Positions 19,455-29,859 of a stretch of 64,000 bases of DNA are shown here, piece after piece (position 1 is the stretch's first letter; the number at the start of each line of letters is the position of its first letter). This DNA is from Azorinus chamasolen (taxonomy: Eukaryota; Mollusca; Bivalvia; Cardiida; Solecurtidae): positions 13,706,534 through 13,770,533 of the forward strand of contig OY755247.1 in the NCBI GenBank assembly GCA_963576725.1, in the 5' to 3' direction. Made by a program: the position numbers and the translations under genes. A model generated the notes under the pieces. It was not told the origin of the DNA. It saw only the letters and a program-made list of their open reading frames with translations, and made no database searches.

Positions 19455-20076
19455 AACCTTTTACTCTATAATTTTATAAGCCTTTCTTTGTCTAAATGCA
19501 AACAGAGTAGACCCAGACCAGAGGGCTACTATAGGAGCCATTTGATCAGGGTGTGCTGTTTGCTTATGGTATAATATAGAACTACTTCTAAAGTTTCTGT
19601 CAGAGTCATAATGTCCTGTGTTCATATACAGTAAAATGGCGATAATCCGAGGACTCTCGGGAACTGAGAAACTGCTCGGATTACCGCTACCCTCGGATTA
19701 TCCATGAATTCATACTTTGTGGATTTAACGTGTCAAATATATCGTACAGTGTATGCACATACATGTGTTTTTTGCCAACAGAATGCTTAACAGATAAATT
19801 GATATGTTTGCGTATTTTTAGAAAAGTCTCAGTCAAACGCTTATTACGAGAGTAAACAATCTTTATAGAGTATTTCAGACGAATAAGCTGGCATATCCCC
19901 CCATAAATTATAAATTGCCCAAACAAACTTTTCTGAGTAATTTTGATAGATCTAGATCACAGTTGAATGACACCACTAGTGTCTTTGTAAATTACAAAGA
20001 GACTAGTGATGTCATCCAACTTAAAACATTTTGTTGTCATTATTTCTTACATGAATACTGAACTGGGAAGGGGTTA
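19455..20076. mobile_element. PB-A MITE carrying a fragment of another transposon
   Basis: TTAACCTTTTACTCTATAAT, core, then at about 19629 TACAGTAAAATGGCGATAATC begins foreign sequence. The PB-A tail resumes near 20030 (TTGTCATTATTTCTTACATG ... GGGAAGGGGTTAA). The insert has only one pogo-like TIR (CTCGGATTATCC is repeated inversely inside it). Confidence 0.6.
19969..20013. repeat. Small palindrome
   Basis: GACACCACTAGTGTCTTTGT and a near-complement ACAAAGAGACTAGTGATGTC flank a short centre AAATT. Confidence 0.8.
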
Positions 20077-20097
20077 ATGTTAGGATTAGTAAAATCC

Positions 20098-20292
20098 TCA
20101 AGAGCTCCAGATGAGATGATGCGTAAATTTAAACATTTTCAAGAATAACAGTTACTCCTTTATTTCTCCATCAAACCCTATACTGTGACCACTCTTTAGA
20201 ATCATCTCTTTGAGTGGTCACAGCACGTAGGGTTTGATGGAGAAATGACGCATTTAGTATTTGGGTACGCAATTTTATCTGTAAGCTCTGAT
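20098..20292. mobile_element. D-family MITE, complete
   Basis: TIRs AGAGCTCCAGATGAG and TTATCTGTAAGCTCTG. Hairpin 20163-20248; the centre is partly deleted (ATCATCTCTTTGAGTGG). Confidence 0.8.
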
Positions 20293-20319
20293 CCTCCATA
20301 ATTCAAAATGTTTAGGTAT

Positions 20320-20658
20320 CTGGCAGGATGATAATGCAGGGTGAAAGTCATGCTAAAAGCTCCCAGAGGAGCTTTCTCCATGACTTTGAAACTGCATCAA
20401 ACGTTTGAAAATTAGATTAACAGTTGCTGATCTCTGAAATTAAATCCTATAAAAGGTTTTTCAGTCATGAAATTTCCTGCAAATGAACTGCTTTGTGCAG
20501 AACAGGGACAATTGCCAACCACAGTAAAGCCTCATTGATTAAAACAACTGAGAACTTTTGGGCATGTGGCTATTTAATGCAGAGTGAAAGTCATGCAGAG
20601 AGCTCCCAGAGGAGTTTCCAGTATGACTTTCACTCTGACATAAGCTCCCACCCTCTCT
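20320..20658. mobile_element. Two pogo-C core copies
   Basis: 20320-20400: ATGCAGGGTGAAAGTCATG, AGCTCCCAGAGGAGCTTT. 20522-20658: ATTTAATGCAGAGTGAAAG, AGCTCCCAGAGGAG, preceded by TAAAGCCTCATTGATTAAA resembling a decayed pogo left end. Confidence 0.65.
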
Positions 20659-20975
20659 TTAGCCCTTTGAATGCAGGAAATGCATGAACTATCATTAGCA
20701 AACAGTATCGACACATGTCAGAGGGCTTCTAGGAGCTCTCTGATCAGGGTCTACACTGTTTGTCATTCATAATTCTCTTACAAAAGCCTTTCCTACCAAG
20801 TGGACTCTATAGTAAACCCTTTTATTCCAAATTTAAATACCTACTGAATAATAATGGAGAAAAATGTTATGTTGAAATATGGAAGGTGAAACATTGTAGC
20901 AATTTTAGAAAGTAAAGAAACAGATCTTTCAAATTTCTTTAGCCAACAGAGCAGACCCTGATCAGACACTTCCCA
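20659..20975. mobile_element. PB-L left part joined to PB-A2
   Basis: TTAGCCCTTTGAATGCAGG, L core with centre CTTCTAGGAGC, AGTGGACTCTATAGT, then AACCCTTTTATTCCAAATTT starts an A2 that stops inside its core (CAGACACTTCC). Confidence 0.65.
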
Positions 20976-21029
20976 TATCAGTGCACACTATAGTTAACCT
21001 TTCACTCCATGAATATTCATGTAAGAAAC

Positions 21030-21600
21030 CAGAACTATCACTAAAGGTGATTAATACCTCTGCATGGCAGCTGTGATTGCAAATCCAAGTTTGTGACACC
21101 AACTACCCATGTAACAGGACCAAAAGACAAAATTATTCTTCAAGTTCAAGGGGAGATAAATCTGCAATGCCCAGCGCTTAACACATGAAAATTTGTGTCT
21201 TGCAAATGTGTTTGGGGTTATTATGTAATGCAAGTATCAATTCAATAACTTTAAAATTGAATGAGGATTTCGTAACACCAATCCCCATATTTCATGCCAA
21301 AATAACAAAAAATTCTCAAAGTTCAAGAGGGATAATTCTGCAATGCCCAGCATTAAACACATGAAAATTGAGTGGATCACATCCATTATTCATGGTTATT
21401 ATGTATACCACTCATACACTGAATAACTTTCATGTGACACCAACTCCCCATTTTTCATGCTAACATGACAAAAAATACTCTAAGTTCAAGGGGAGATAAT
21501 TCTGTAATGCCCAACGGTAAACACATGAAAATTACGTATTGCAAATCTACCAATCGTGGTTATTATGTATACAAAATATAAATTCAATAACTTTATAACT
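21030..21600. mobile_element. Helentron-like cassette HN1 (partial)
   Basis: Head AGAACTATCACTAAAGGTGA, identical in kind to HN5 and HN6, followed by about three ~175 bp tandem cores (marker CACCAACTCCCCAT or CACCAATCCCCAT, then TTCAAGGGGAGATAA). It sits inside a PB-A1 left end (TTAACCTTTCACTCC at 20994). No microsatellite or 3' hairpin, so the tail is missing. Confidence 0.75.
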
Positions 21601-21661
21601 TATCCGAGTTTAAAAACCTCTAATTGTCTGGCAGTGTTCAGATTAACAATGTTTTACTGTA
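21601..21661. mobile_element. pogo-like right TIR, solo
   Basis: TATCCGAGTTTAAAAACC and ending AACAATGTTTTACTGTA. It resembles the left TIR at 19629 in word order, but the two may not belong to one element. Confidence 0.5.
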
Positions 21662-21784
21662 TTCAACAGGTATGTGTAATGGAACAAAAACCTACTAATG
21701 TTTTATACATTTATAAGTAATAAATCTACAGTAAAAACTCTCTGAGTGGCACTGAGTGTATTCACTGAAATCTCAAGTTGCATA

Positions 21785-21967
21785 TTATTCCTTTACTCCA
21801 AAGATATGCCTTTTTAATGCCTTTGCAAACAGAGTAGACCCAGATCAGATGCCTCCTGTAGATACTAAGCCATCTGATTCTGGTTGGCTCTGTTTGCTGA
21901 TGGAATTATATAGATCTGATTCTACAGTTTCTGCACTATATAGATCAGATTCTACATTGACCAAACA
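21785..21967. mobile_element. PB-A1 MITE, 5' part
   Basis: ATTCCTTTACTCCAAAGATA, core with rearranged centre (GTAGATACTAAGCC), then the segment ATCTGATTCTACAG twice. A pogo-like TIR (TACAGTAAAAACTCTCTGAG) lies just left at 21730. Confidence 0.7.
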
Positions 21968-22130
21968 GATAGATGTGCGTACTCTTGTCATTTCTCCACC
22001 AAACCCTATGTTGTGACCACTCTTTAGAACCGTCTCTTTGAGATGATTCTAAAGAGTGGTCACAACATAGGGTTTGGAGGAGAAATAAAGGAGTTATTCT
22101 TGAAAGTGTTTTAATCTTCCCTAGACCTCT
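21968..22130. mobile_element. D-family MITE
   Basis: AGATAGATGTGCGTAC at the left; hairpin 21990-22086 (CACCAAACCCTATGTTGTGA and complement) around GTCTCTTTGAGA; distal TAAAGGAGTTATTCTTGAAA. Confidence 0.85.
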
Positions 22131-22384
22131 GGATTTATATCATATAATTATATATTAATTAATAAATCAATTATGTAATGCATTCAGAAATAATGGAATG
22201 TTGCTAAGAAAGCATTTGAAGGAATTCACAAATGTCAGGGAATATAAAAGGAAATGAAAAACCCATTTCAATGTCTAAGATAGACATCTTTTAATTAACT
22301 TGTCATGCTCTTGCCTAGATCATGCAACACTAAGGTTTCATTCTAAGTAAGCGTATCGAATTTTACTCGGACAGAGCTTTAAAG

Positions 22385-22575
22385 CCTTTATGTAACAAAT
22401 GACATCATGCATATTAGCTGAACTTTCATAACAGTACGTGAACACAGGATTTTTTTTAACTTGGCAGAAACTGTAGAATCAGATCTATATAATGCCATAG
22501 CAGAATTGACCCAGATCAGACGGCTCTTACAGGAGTCATCTAATCTGGGTCTACTCTGTTTGCAAAGGTATCTAG
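22385..22575. mobile_element. PB-A MITE, tips eroded
   Basis: AACAAATGACATCATGCATA, AGAAACTGTAGAATCAG, core with centre GGCTCTTACAGGAGTC, ending at GCAAAGGTATCTAG. Confidence 0.7.
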
Positions 22576-22589
22576 AAGGTGTCTGTTAA

Positions 22590-22657
22590 GGCAGGCAAGC
22601 TACAGAACAATTGTACCTTTGGTAAGGAATGTTAATATGACCATTCTGGTGGGCTTA
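22590..22657 (+). repeat. 68 bp direct repeat, left copy
   Basis: GGCAGGCAAGCTACAGAAC to CATTCTGGTGGGCTTAA. A second copy lies at 25080-25149 beyond the PB-B/HN2 nest. TTAA also precedes this copy. Confidence 0.85.
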
Positions 22658-22757
22658 ACCCATTCCCTCATATGCTATATTTAGATCTCTTTGAATAAAT
22701 CTACCGAAAAGGAGCATTTACTAGAGAAAAGGAAACATTTAAAATTCCTTCATATTG
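22655..22757. mobile_element. PB-B1 end fragment, inverted
   Basis: TTAACCCATTCCCTCATATG through ACTAGAGAAAAGGAAAC. This is the segment that normally forms the right part of the PB-B at 22758, here facing the opposite way. Confidence 0.75.
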
Positions 22758-22884
22758 ACGCCTTTTGATGCCACTGTGAAAGTCACTTTTTGAAACCATT
22801 GTGATAAATAGAGCATTAATTTTGCTCCTTAGGAGCAATTAATGCTCTATTTATCACAATGGTTTCAAACCTACAAATTTCTAA

Positions 22885-24993
22885 AAAACAAAAGGGTCGT
22901 CACGGGTGACAAATGCCCCCAAAGTGTTTGACACCGAAATGCATTTTGGTGGAAAAACAATACAATGTAATGCAGGTGTGACATGAAATTTTGATGCTGT
23001 TAAAAATGACACAGGAGTCAGTTCTTAACATTAGAAACAGAACCTTTGACGATTATGATAGCTAAGAAAAGAGCCAAGCGTCAAAACTTAGTTAAAAAGG
23101 ACCCTAAGTCATTCTCAACTTTAAAAAGGACCCTTGGTTGATTGTCAACGTTTAAGGTATAGGAGATATGCTCTGGACAAGCTTTTTGTATCTGGTAAGA
23201 TATAGGAGATAATTATGCTCCGGACTGTAAAATTGAGGTCAAAGGTCAAGGTCAGTGATCTGAAAATGGTACATGACTCTCCCCCATCCCAAGATGAACT
23301 CACAAACCAAATTTGGATTCCGTAGCTGGTAAGGTATAGGAGAAATGCTCCAGACAAGCTTTGTGTAAAATCTAGGTCAAAGGTCAAGGTCACAGTGACC
23401 TGAAAATGGTATGCGACACTCCGCCATCCCAAGATAAACTCACACATTAAATTTGGAATCCGTAGCTGGTAAGGTATAAGAGATATTCTCTGGACAACCT
23501 TTTTTGTAAAATCGAGGTCGAAGGTCAAGGTCAAGGTCACAGTGACCTGAAAATGGTACGCGACACTCCCCCATCCCAAGGTGATCTCACAAACCAAATT
23601 TGGAATCCGTATCTGGTAAGGTATAGGAGATATGCTCTTTTTGTAAAATCGGTCAAGGTCAAGGTCAAGGTTAAGGTCATAGTGACCTGGAAATGGTACA
23701 TGACATTCCGCCATCCCAAGATGAACTCACACACCAAATTTGGAATCTGTAGCTGGTAAGGTAAAGGAGATATGCTCCAGACAAGCTTTTTGTAAAATCG
23801 GTCAAAGGTCATGGTCAAGGTCACAGTGATCTGAAAATGGTATGCGACACTCCTCCATCCAAAGATGAACTCACACACCAAATTTGGAATCCTTAGCTGG
23901 TAAGGAATAGGAGATATACTCCGGACAAGCTTTTTGTAGCTGGTAAGGTATAAGCGGTTTTTAAAATCGAGGTCAAAGGTCAAGGTCAAGGTCACAGTGA
24001 CCTGGAAATGGTACGCGACACTCCGCCATCCCAAGATGAACTCACACACCAAATTTGGAATCTGTAGCTGGTAAGGTAAAGGAGATATGCTCCGGACAAG
24101 CTTTTTGTAAAATCGGTCAAAGGTCATGGTCAAGGTCACAGTGATCTGAAAATGGTACGCGACACTCCTCCATCCCAAGATGAACTAACACACCAAATTT
24201 GGAATCCTTAGCTGGTAAGGTATAGGAGATATACTCCGGACAAGCTTTTTGTAGCTGGTAAGGCATAAGCTTTTTTTAAAATCGAGGTCAAAGGTCAAGG
24301 TCAAGGTCATAGTGACCTGGAAATGGTACGCGACACTCCGCCATCCTAAGATGAACTCACACACCAAATTTGGAATCTGTAGCTGGTAAGGTAAAGGAGA
24401 TATGCTCCGGACAAGCTTTTTGTAAAATCAAGGTCAAAGGTCAAGGTCAAGGTCAACAGTGACATGAAAATGGTACGCGACACTCCCCCATCCCAAGATG
24501 AACTCACACACCAAATTTGGTATCCTTAGCTGGTAAGGTATAGGAGATATACTCCGGACAAGCTTTTTGTAGCTGGTAAGGCATAAGCTTTTTTTAAAAT
24601 CGAGGTCAAAGGTCAAGGTCAAGGTCACAGTGACCTGGAAATGGTACGCGACACTCCGCCATCCTAAGATGAACTCACACACCAAATTTGGAATCTGTAG
24701 CTGGTAAGGTAAAGGAGATATGCTCCGGACAAGCTTTTTGTAAAATCAAGGTCAAAGGTCAAGGTCAAGGTCACAGTGACATGAAAATGGTACGCGACAC
24801 TCCCCCATCCCAAGATGAACTCACACACCAAATTTGGTATCCGTAGCTGATGTGACAAAGGAAATATACTCCGGACAAAAGGTACACACACCCACACACA
24901 CACACACCCACCCACCCACCCACCCACCCACCCACCCACACACGCACGGTGCGATCACTATATGCCGCCAAAGCCTAGCTTTGGGGGCATAAA
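22885..24993 (+). mobile_element. Helentron-like cassette HN2
   Basis: Head CAAAAGGGTCGTC with ATGCCCCCAAAG at 22911. Unique 5' part to about 23150. About twelve tandem ~145 bp cores follow (AGGAGATATGCTCCGGACAAG, GTCAAAGGTCAAGGTCA, CACACACCAAATTTGGAATC); in the middle they alternate between two variants, forming ~290 bp dimers. Then a CCCA microsatellite and a tail hairpin TATGCCGCCAAAGCC / GCTTTGGGGGCATA. ORFs across it follow the repeat period and are not genes. Confidence 0.9.
24886..24948. repeat. CA and CCCA microsatellite of HN2
   Basis: Mixed CACACC and (CCCA)n tract directly before the HN2 tail, where the other cassettes have a GACN-type tract. Confidence 0.95.
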
Positions 24994-25079
24994 AATCCTT
25001 TTCTCTAGTTAATGCTACTTATCGGTATATTTATTCAATGAGGTTGGATCTAAAAATAGCCTATGAGGGAATGGGTTAT

Positions 25080-25149
25080 GGCAAGCAAGCTACAGAACAA
25101 TGATACCTTTTTGAAAGGAATGTTAATATGAGCATTCTGGTGGGCTTAA
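25080..25149 (+). repeat. 68 bp direct repeat, right copy
   Basis: GGCAAGCAAGCTACAGAAC to CATTCTGGTGGGCTTAA, followed by ACACTGTAG. It has no PB-B at its TTAA, so it preserves the uninterrupted state of the left copy. Confidence 0.85.
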
Positions 25150-25227
25150 ACACTGTAGTTCCTATCAACAAAAAGCCTCATAAACAAATTGTATATATAC
25201 AAATAATCTCTGTCTGTTCGTTTTTTG

Positions 25228-25477
25228 TTAACCCTTCTCTTGCTGAATTCTAAAATACATTTCTCCTTCTTTACCCATGTCCTGTTGTATAATTACATAT
25301 ATCTTCACTGTATGCACATATTTCACTGTGCAATCACTGCTGTGGAGTGCACTGGTTGCACAATCATATTGTAAATAGTGCAGACCCTGATGAGACAGCT
25401 CCTGCAGGAGCTGTCTCATCTGGGTCTTCACTATTTACAGGTAGGTATATTGACGCGAATAGCAAGCGAAGAGTTAA
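25228..25477 (-). mobile_element. PB-E MITE, complete
   Basis: TTAACCCTTCTCTTGCTGAA to AGCAAGCGAAGAGTTAA, inverted relative to the copies at 9353 and 17591. Intact hairpin. Confidence 0.9.
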
Positions 25478-25668
25478 ACCCCAAACCTGCAAATAAATGT
25501 CCTCTGCAAAAAAAACCCACAGGTGTCTGTCTCCAATTTCCATCATTTGTTGTGTCCTCTATATATTATACAAGATATATTTAGAGTGTTAAACCCTTTT
25601 TGGCAATCCTTTACATGCTGTCTTATCTGGGTCCAACCTCTTTGCATATACTGCTAACATACAAAGAA

Positions 25669-26108
25669 TTAACACTTTCCTTGTACTACAGTAAAACCCC
25701 GCTAATGCGACCACCTAAAAGAGGTATAATTCTGGGTGCTATGTGCAGGTAGTAACTTAATGCAGGGCAAAAGTAATGCAGAAAGCTCCTAGAGGAGCTT
25801 TCTGCATTACTTTTGTCCTGCATTAAGCAACCACCTGCTTATAAAGTCAGCCATCTTTATTCATTAAGTGGTCGCATTAGAGGGTTTCTACTGTATATTA
25901 ATTCCAAATTTCAATACCTACTGAATATTCATGTAGAAAATAGTTATAATGAAATATGGAAGGTGGAATATTGTAGCCATTTTAGAAACTAAAGAAACAG
26001 ATCTATCAAATTCCATTAGCCAACAGAGCAGACCCCACAGGAGCAGTCTGATCTGGGTCTACTCTGTTTACAAATGTGTAAAATGCATTCAAATGAAGGA
26101 AAGGGTCA
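25669..26108. mobile_element. PB-A2 MITE, host of pogo-C
   Basis: TTAACACTTTCCTTGTAC is the A2 tip, split at TA by pogo-C, resuming TATTAATTCCAAATTTCAAT. The core lacks the left arm centre (GACCCCACAGGAGC). Tip ATGAAGGAAAGGGTCAA. Confidence 0.85.
25687..25895. mobile_element. pogo-C MITE nested in PB-A2
   Basis: TACAGTAAAACCCCGCTAAT to ATTAGAGGGTTTCTACTGTA. Hairpin centre AGCTCCTAGAGGAGCT. Comparison with intact A2 copies (TGTTCTATGTTTATTCC) supports insertion at a TA. Confidence 0.9.
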
Positions 26109-26109
26109 A

Positions 26110-26415
26110 CGAGAATGCATACAATCAAGAAGTGAGAAGTGTGAGAAGCTTTGTTTACAAGCTGCAATCTTAAAATTTCAACTTCTGCAACTGATAGATA
26201 ATGTCTGAAGCCTCACCAGTGTCTGAAATGAAGAGGTACACCATACTAGGTGCAAAAACAATGTCTGAATCTCCGTGAAGCAACAGCAATGTTTGAAATG
26301 AAATTACGATAATGTCTGAAGCACCGACAATGTTTGAAATGGTAAAGGAAGCAATATTTGTTTGCATGATGTATATGTTCATAAATTTGCCCAGAATATG
26401 GATATCCTAACTATA
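26110..26415. repeat. Spacer with a short dispersed motif
   Basis: Between 26190 and 26345 AATGTCTGAA or AATGTTTGAAATG recurs about six times, linked to AAGC(A/C)(A/C)C. No ORF of interest. The remainder is unrecognised. Confidence 0.5.
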
Positions 26416-26645
26416 TTAACCCATTACCTCATAGGCTATTTTTAGATCTAACCTCTGAATAAATCTACCGAAAAGGAGCATTAACTAGAGAAAAGGAAAC
26501 TTCTAGAATTTTGTAGTTTGAAACCATTGTGATAAATAGAGCATTTGCTCCTATAGGAGCAAATGCTCTATTTATCACAATGGTTTCAGCAGGTGACTTT
26601 TGCAGACTCTGCATCAAATGGCGTCAATATGAGGGAATGGGTTAA
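26416..26645. mobile_element. PB-B1 MITE, complete
   Basis: TTAACCCATTACCTCATAGG to ATGAGGGAATGGGTTAA with perfect hairpin GCATTTGCTCCTATAGGAGC. Confidence 0.95.
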
Positions 26646-26664
26646 GTATTCAGATAAACAAACT

Positions 26665-26745
26665 TAGGCAAATAGTGCAGACCCAGATCAAACTTCCAGA
26701 AGGAGCAATCTGATCAGGGTCTACACTATTTGCTGTTCTTTCAGT
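26665..26745. mobile_element. L/E-like core fragment
   Basis: GGCAAATAGTGCAGACCCAG and CTGATCAGGGTCTACAC surround an eroded centre CCAGAAGGAGC. Confidence 0.6.
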
Positions 26746-26751
26746 CTTGTT

Positions 26752-26995
26752 TTTTAACGTCTTGTTTTAAATACGTCTTTCTACACTTTTTCAAACAGCG
26801 TAGATCCAGACCAGACAGCTCCTATAGGAGCTGTCTGATCAGGGTCTTCTCTGTTTGCCTATGATACATTATAAGATATAATGCTACAGTTTCTGTCATG
26901 GTAAAAAATTCCTGAGTCCATGAGTTATTATAACAGTTATCTAATTAATATTCATAAAGTCATTAGTTCTTACATAGATATTCATGGATTAGTGA
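26752..26995. mobile_element. PB-A1 MITE
   Basis: TTAACGTCTTGTTTTAAATA to ATTCATGGATTAGTG. Core intact with centre AGCTCCTATAGGAGCT. Confidence 0.8.
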
Positions 26996-27182
26996 AAATT
27001 GACTTATTCAGCTTTACAAACTGGCGGAGATAGGAGATTATGGTGTATGGATATTTAGGATGAATACAGAGCCTAAAATTTCCTGGGAAGAAAAGATATG
27101 AGATCAAAATGTAGTTGCAGGCAGAGATAATTGAAGGATAAGTGGTCACTTTTCTTTTGTTTTCAAAACACAGTAATGGCAT

Positions 27183-27395
27183 TACAGTAAAACCTCTCTA
27201 AACCGGAATTCTAGTAGAGAATTTAGAGAAGAATTTAGATGTACCTTTAGGCAGGTGGCTGCTTAATGCAGGGTGAAAGTCATGCAGAAAGCTCCTAGTG
27301 GAGCTTTCTGCAAGACTCCTGCATTAAGCTGCCACCTGTCTCCATGGCCGATATTGATACTAAACTGAACGTCCAGTTTAGAGGGGTTTTACTGT
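27183..27395. mobile_element. pogo-C MITE, complete
   Basis: TACAGTAAAACCTCTCTAAA to TTTAGAGGGGTTTTACTGTG. Hairpin centre AGCTCCTAGTGGAGCT; the right arm lacks ~8 bp (GCAAGACTCCTGC). Confidence 0.9.
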
Positions 27396-27475
27396 GTAAC
27401 CTAATTACTATATTCAATCTCCCCTCTCAACCAACTGGTATTGCTGAATATAAGTTTGCACCACTTTGATTACTT

Positions 27476-27725
27476 TTAACCCTTTACTCCATGAATATTC
27501 ATGTAAAAAATAATGACATCATGAATATTAATTACATTAATTGTTATAATAGCAGATGGTCAAGGGAATTTTTGCCCATGGCTGAAACTGTATAATCATA
27601 TCTTTATTAAATCACAAGCGAACCGAGCAGACCCTGATCAGACAGCTCCTATAGGAGCCGTCTGATCGGGGTCGACTCTGTTTGCAAAGGCGTAGAAAGG
27701 CGTATTTTATGGAGTAAAAGGTTAA
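27476..27725. mobile_element. PB-A1 MITE, complete
   Basis: TTAACCCTTTACTCCATGAA to ATTTTATGGAGTAAAAGGTTAA. Hairpin with centre AGCTCCTATAGGAGCC. A core relic of another copy follows at 27740-27815. Confidence 0.95.
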
Positions 27726-27842
27726 ATTAGACTGACAGAATAGCGAATAGTGTGGAATAAGATCAAACAGATCCTGATGGAGCCGTCTGATCTGGGTCAA
27801 CACTGTTTGCCTAAGGTTGTCTGTCCGAATACTAAAGATTAA

Positions 27843-27960
27843 TTATGCCTTGGTTTGGTTTTTATCAGGTTCCACGTGGCTTTAACAGTATTTCAGTCAT
27901 ACAATGACGTCCAGCTAATTGTAATAGGTGGAGGAAGACCCCAGAGATTCTTCCATGCCT
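27843..27960 (+). mobile_element. SINE-like fragment
   Basis: TTTATCAGGTTCCACGTGGC, TTTAACAGTATTTCAGTCAT, AATGACGTCCAGC, GGAGGAAGACCCCAGAG. Other copies at 44127 and 51033. The motif resembles the conserved part of a SINE common in mollusc genomes. No A/B-box head is visible in this piece. Confidence 0.55.
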
Positions 27961-28055
27961 GGAACAAATTGCATTGTTAGTAATTATGGTAACTATCATT
28001 TAAGTACCTGTAGGTATTCCTTTGTTTTAGTAGTAAGTAGCAAGGTAACTATCAG

Positions 28056-28284
28056 TTAACCCTTTCCTCCATAAATATGCCTTTCTATGCCTCTGTAATA
28101 GTCACTTCTTGAAACCATGGTGATAAATAGAGCATTTGCTCCTATAGGAGCAAATGCTCTATTTATCACAATGGTTTCAAACTACAAAATTCTAAAATTT
28201 TCCTTTTCTCTAGTTAATGCTCCTTTTTGGTAGACTTATTAAAAGTGGTTGGGTCTAAAAATTTCCAATGGAGGAAAGAGGTAA
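28056..28284. mobile_element. PB-B2 MITE
   Basis: TTAACCCTTTCCTCCATAAA to AATGGAGGAAAGAGG. Perfect hairpin with centre GCTCCTATAGGAGC. Confidence 0.9.
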
Positions 28285-28346
28285 GTACCTGTAGGCATAA
28301 TGGTATTCCTTTTTCCAAACATGTAGTGATGTCACTAATGACCATC

Positions 28347-28580
28347 TTAACCCATTCCCTCATATTGACGACTTCTGATGACTCTGTAAAGTCACTTTGT
28401 GAAACCACGCATTGTGATAAATAGAGCATTTGCTCTTATAGGAGCAAATGCTCTATTTATCACAATGGTTTCAAACTACAAAATTCTAAAAAATTTCCTT
28501 TTCTCTAGTTAATGCTCCTTTTCGGTAGATTTATTCAAAGAGGTTGTATCTAAAATTAGCCTATGAGGTTAATGGGTTAA
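28347..28580. mobile_element. PB-B1 MITE
   Basis: TTAACCCATTCCCTCATATT to TGAGGTTAATGGGTTAA. Hairpin centre GCTCTTATAGGAGC. Confidence 0.95.
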
Positions 28581-28686
28581 TAGTACATGATGAGTCTTGT
28601 GGTATAATAGCATGTCAAGTCTCTGGATGCGCGAACTGTGATAAAATTACGCAAACAGTTTGGATCGAGATGAGCAGAGCAACGGA

Positions 28687-29302
28687 TTAACCCTCTCCTA
28701 CATAAATACGCCTTTCTACATAAATACGCCTTTCTACACCACTGTCAAAGTCACTTTATGAAACCATTGTGATAAAAACTACACAATTCTAACATTTTTG
28801 TATTCTTTGCATAGCAATGAATACAAAGATGGCGTTCCACAATCGAACCCATGGTAAACTTTCCTACCTGACAACTGTCATTCCGTATAGCAGTCTAGTG
28901 CAATTTATTGACCTGCATTTGATGGATACAAAAGGCGTATAATAATATAGCATTCCGGAAACAATCATGGTATAGTATTTCTAACATGAAAATGCTTGGT
29001 AACATTAGCTTTGGCTTAGTATGTGCAACAAACAATCACGCCTGGTCAGTTTGATAATAAGGAAGTGTCAGCTGCAAAAATACCAACTGGAAAGAGTATT
29101 AATCCTTTCCCTCTTAGATACCCAATTTCATGTCAAAGCGAACTTATTCGATATCAGAAATTTGATTTTCAGCACATTGATGCCATACAAAGAATACTGC
29201 AGCATCTGCAATGCTTTTATTCTTTTCTCTAGTAAATGATCGTTTTCGGTAGATTTATTCAAAGAGGGTGGGTCTAAAAATAGCCTATGAGGGAATGGAT
29301 AA
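28687..29302. mobile_element. PB-B MITE, host of element X
   Basis: TTAACCCTCTCCTACATAAA with ATACGCCTTTCTACATAA duplicated, GAAACCATTGTGATAAA, hairpin deleted, ACTACACAATTCTAACATTT, then X. It resumes TCTTTTCTCTAGTAAATG and ends ATGAGGGAATGG. Confidence 0.8.
28798..29219. mobile_element. Dispersed element X, copy 1
   Basis: About 420 bp from TTGTATTCTTTGCATAGC to CTGCAGCATCTGCAATGC. It is colinear with 58086-58687: shared words include TGTCATTCC, GCAGTCTAGT, TTATTGACCTGCATT, TTAGCTTTGG and ATATCAGAAATTTGATT. One end has a small hairpin (GTATTC / GAATAC). Class unknown; no ORF is shared by both copies. Confidence 0.7.
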
Positions 29303-29314
29303 AGTAACATATGC

Positions 29315-29460
29315 AAATATCAAAATCATCCTTTCTCCACCAAACCCTATGTTGTGAGCACTCTTTTAGAATCGTCTCTTCAAGAGGATTCCAAAGAGTG
29401 GTCACACAAAGGGTTTGTTCGAGAAATAAAGAAGTTATTCTTGAAAAATGTTTTCAAACA
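29315..29460. mobile_element. D-family MITE, decayed ends
   Basis: Hairpin 29331-29428 (TTTCTCCACCAAACCCTATG and a degraded complement), distal AAGAAGTTATTCTTGAAAA. Confidence 0.75.
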
Positions 29461-29611
29461 TTCAAAGGGCTAAATGCCAAACTTTGATAATTTGGTATAG
29501 GACATGAAAGGATAATTTAAAGACAGTTGAGACAAACATCATTTTATGGTATTTTTAATTACTCATGGATACTGGAAGGATATTTCAGGGACAATTGGAA
29601 AGACAACAACA

Positions 29612-29859
29612 TTTAACCCTTTACTCAATAAATACACCCTTCTACACATTTGCAAACAGAATACCCAGATCTGATAGCTCCTTTACAAGCCGCCTGATCA
29701 GTGTCTGCTCTATTTGTTTATCACATAATATAGATATGATTCTACATTTTCTGCCATGGCCAAACATTTCTGTGTACTTGTGCTATCATAACAATTAATC
29801 TAATTAATATTCATGATGTCATTATTTCTGACATGAATATTCATGGAGTAATGGGTTAA
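29612..29859. mobile_element. PB-A1 MITE, complete
   Basis: TTAACCCTTTACTCAATAAA to TTCATGGAGTAATGGGTTAA. Hairpin left arm partly lost (CAGAATACCCAGATCTG). Preserves the uninterrupted TCTAATTAATATTCATG used as an empty site. Confidence 0.9.

Larger units (their letters stand above)
22758..25079. mobile_element. PB-B1 MITE, host of HN2
   Basis: CTTCATATTGACGCCTTTTG, full hairpin (centre TTTTGCTCCTTAGGAGCAAT), CAAACCTACAAATTTC, then HN2. The right part resumes TCCTTTTCTCTAGTTAATGC and ends ATGAGGGAATGGGTTA. Confidence 0.85.

Noticed and set aside
19627..21661. A single ~2 kb pogo-like transposon between the TIRs at 19629 and 21661
   Set aside because: The TIRs are only loosely similar, and the interval is filled with complete D, PB-L, PB-A and HN1 copies plus a PB-A tail that closes around the left fragment. 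There is no transposase.
23145..24178. Minus-strand ORFs of about 190-213 codons in HN2
   Set aside because: They follow the ~145 bp core repeat, carry no known domain and sit in a non-coding cassette.
23480..24800. Nuclear receptor response elements (AAGGTCA repeats)
   Set aside because: AGGTCAAGGTCA occurs many times in HN2, HN5, HN6 and HN7, which would match receptor half-sites, but it is part of the tandem core and there is no promoter context. Binding is possible but not supported by the sequence alone.
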